DNA of 5,719 nt from an uncultured Selenomonadaceae bacterium (GTDB lineage Bacteria; Bacillota; Negativicutes; Selenomonadales; Selenomonadaceae), in the NCBI GenBank assembly GCA_905235425.1, contig CAJOKY010000156.1, positions 1-5,719 on the forward strand. Direction: 5' to 3'. A program made the position numbers and the translations under genes. Below are positions 4,343-5,719 of this stretch, one piece after another. Below the pieces are notes generated by a model that saw only the letters and a program-made list of their open reading frames with translations, did not search any database and had not been told where the DNA came from. The stretch's first letter is position 1. Each line of letters opens with the position of its first letter.

Positions 4343-5719
4343 TTACATAGATTCCGGCGCTGATACGCCCAAAAGATTCAGCGCGTGTTTAATTGTATGC
4401 GCCGTAATTTTTACCAATGCTAACCGAGCCTTAGCAAGTTCGGCGTCCACGCCTAAAATTCTGCAGTCACGATAAAAGCTGTGGAACTGCGCGGCTAAAT
4501 CGTATGCGTAGCGTGCAATGCGTTGAGGCGCAAATTCTTCAGCGGCTTTATCGACTTCGGCGGGGTATTCAAAAATTTTGTTGATTAAGTCAATTTCAGC
4601 GGCGGTAGTCATCATTGAAAATTTCGGCGTGTTGTCAAGCTTAAGCCCGACTTCTTCCGCCTGCCGAAAAATACTGCAAATTCGCGCGTGCGCGTACTGA
4701 ATATAGTAAACGGGATTTTCGGAACTTTGCTTTTTCGCCAAATCTAAATCAAAATCAAGTTGACTGTCAATCGAACGCATTAAAAAGAAATATCTTGCCG
4801 CGTCCGTGCCGACTTCTTCCATGAGTTCGCGCAGAGTAATACTTTCGCCGGTACGCTTAGACATTTTGACAAGTTCGCCGCCGCGATAAAGTGAAACCAT
4901 TTGCAGAAGGAAAATTTTAAGTTTATCGGCGTCAAAACCCAATGCAGTCATAGCCGCCTTGACACGCGCAATGTAGCCGTGATGATCTGCGCCCCAAAGA
5001 TTTATCATTGTGCCGAAGTTGCGGTCGAATTTATCTTTGTGGTAGGCGATATCAGCGGCAAGGTATGTCGGTACGCCGTTATCGCGAACTACAACGCGAT
5101 CTTTGTCGTCGCCGTACTTTGTGGAGTTAAGCCAAAGTGCGCCGTCCTTTTCGTAAATTTCGCCTTTGTCGCGCAGAACTTTTATCGCGTCATTAATTTT
5201 GTCGGGGTGAAGAGTACGTTCACTGAACCAGCTGTCAAATTCAACGCGGAAGGCTGATAAATCTTTTTTCAACTCGGCAAGTTTATCGGTGTAGGCGAGG
5301 TCTTGTAAAATTTGCAAGCGTTCATCTTCCGGCAAGCTTACGTACTTATCGCCGTCACGTTCAATAATTTTTTTCGCAGTGTCGATAATGTCTGCGCCGT
5401 GATAGCCGTCCTCCGGAAATTCGACGGTATGTCCCAAAAGTTCAAGGTATCGCGCATTTACGGATTTTGCAAGATTTTCCATTTGGTTACCGGCGTCGTT
5501 AATGTAATATTCACTTTCGACGTTGTAACCTGCCGCACGAAGAATGTTCACTACCGCCGACCCTGCCGCCGCGCCGCGTCCGTGACCAACGTGTAAAAGT
5601 CCCGTCGGATTGGCGCTGACATATTCAATTTGTATCGGCGCATTATTTTTCGGCGGCAGTTGCCCAAAATTTTCAGCGTCATAAATATTTTTCAGCTCGG
5701 TATAAATTACGTCGGGCTT
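4343..5719 (-). CDS. argS: Arginyl-tRNA synthetase, 5' end outside the window
   Basis: Class I aminoacyl-tRNA synthetase that charges tRNA-Arg. The frame is open to the window edge and gives 458 residues; about 90-110 N-terminal residues are missing compared with the usual length of 550-570. In visible-residue numbering, the N-terminal part of the Rossmann fold carries YVSANPTG then LLHVGHGRG at 41-49, where HVGH (43-46) is the HIGH motif. EYYINDAGNQ follows near 70-79. LWGADHHGYIARVKAA is near 241-256. KMSKR at 285-289 is the ATP-binding signature loop, followed by TGESITLRELMEEVGTDAAR. The C-terminal DALR anticodon-binding domain ends LLGVSAPESM with the typical terminal methionine, then TAA. 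Nothing suggests damage in the visible part. A methionine-like start at 5551 is an internal GTG (Val) and not the real start. The stop is followed at once by the acpP Shine-Dalgarno, so the two genes are probably one transcript. Confidence 0.98.
   Translation of the reverse strand, partial: KPDVIYTELKNIYDAENFGQLPPKNNAPIQIEYVSANPTGLLHVGHGRGAAAGSAVVNILRAAGYNVESEYYINDAGNQMENLAKSVNARYLELLGHTVEFPEDGYHGADIIDTAKKIIERDGDKYVSLPEDERLQILQDLAYTDKLAELKKDLSAFRVEFDSWFSERTLHPDKINDAIKVLRDKGEIYEKDGALWLNSTKYGDDKDRVVVRDNGVPTYLAADIAYHKDKFDRNFGTMINLWGADHHGYIARVKAAMTALGFDADKLKIFLLQMVSLYRGGELVKMSKRTGESITLRELMEEVGTDAARYFFLMRSIDSQLDFDLDLAKKQSSENPVYYIQYAHARICSIFRQAEEVGLKLDNTPKFSMMTTAAEIDLINKIFEYPAEVDKAAEEFAPQRIARYAYDLAAQFHSFYRDCRILGVDAELAKARLALVKITAHTIKHALNLLGVSAPESM

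Noticed and set aside
4901..5596. Plus-strand frames opposite argS
   Set aside because: They lie fully inside a well-supported ArgRS coding region and have no domain or start signal.

Overview
The window is a single-direction gene block. Every gene I can support lies on the minus strand, so transcription runs from high to low coordinates: argS (5' end cut by the window edge), acpP, an uncharacterised Gly/Ala-rich protein, a YkuD-type L,D-transpeptidase, rpoE and pyrG. The rpoE-pyrG pair and the sequence character of ArgRS, delta and CTP synthase point to a Firmicute. I infer a Negativicutes/Selenomonadales-type anaerobe, but this is from general resemblance and no database search was possible.

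Layout by position: 1-82, a heptamer-repeat tract that runs into the 3' end of pyrG; 65-1696 pyrG; 1697-1760, a short gap with a second heptamer tract and the pyrG ribosome binding site; 1761-2081 (or 2096) rpoE; 2097-2179, a gap almost entirely made of eleven in-phase 7-bp units that turn into an imperfect inverted repeat; 2180-2851 the L,D-transpeptidase; 2882-3919 the unknown protein, whose open frame continues upstream without a normal start to 4009; 4016-4303 acyl carrier protein; 4343-5719 the C-terminal 458 residues of arginyl-tRNA synthetase. No non-coding stretch exceeds about 90 bases. I found no tRNA, rRNA, CRISPR, insertion sequence or convincing intrinsic terminator.

argS, rpoE and pyrG are core translation, transcription and nucleotide genes. 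The three genes between argS and rpoE look like an accessory insert, and that insert holds most of the oddities. acpP has a perfect Shine-Dalgarno/ATG pair in the wrong frame, ending in a prfB-like CCT TGA C. The unknown protein is in the same frame as acpP, separated only by TAA GAC TAG, and seems to lack its original 5' end. The transpeptidase has a Shine-Dalgarno correctly placed for an ACG codon instead of ATG. In addition, rpoE has its Shine-Dalgarno inside the apparent coding sequence, which points to a TTG start.

The second theme is repeats. Three intergenic tracts are built from degenerate 7-bp units of different sequence but strict 7-nt period, similar in style to the heptameric STRR repeats of cyanobacteria. 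One supplies the last codons and stop of pyrG.
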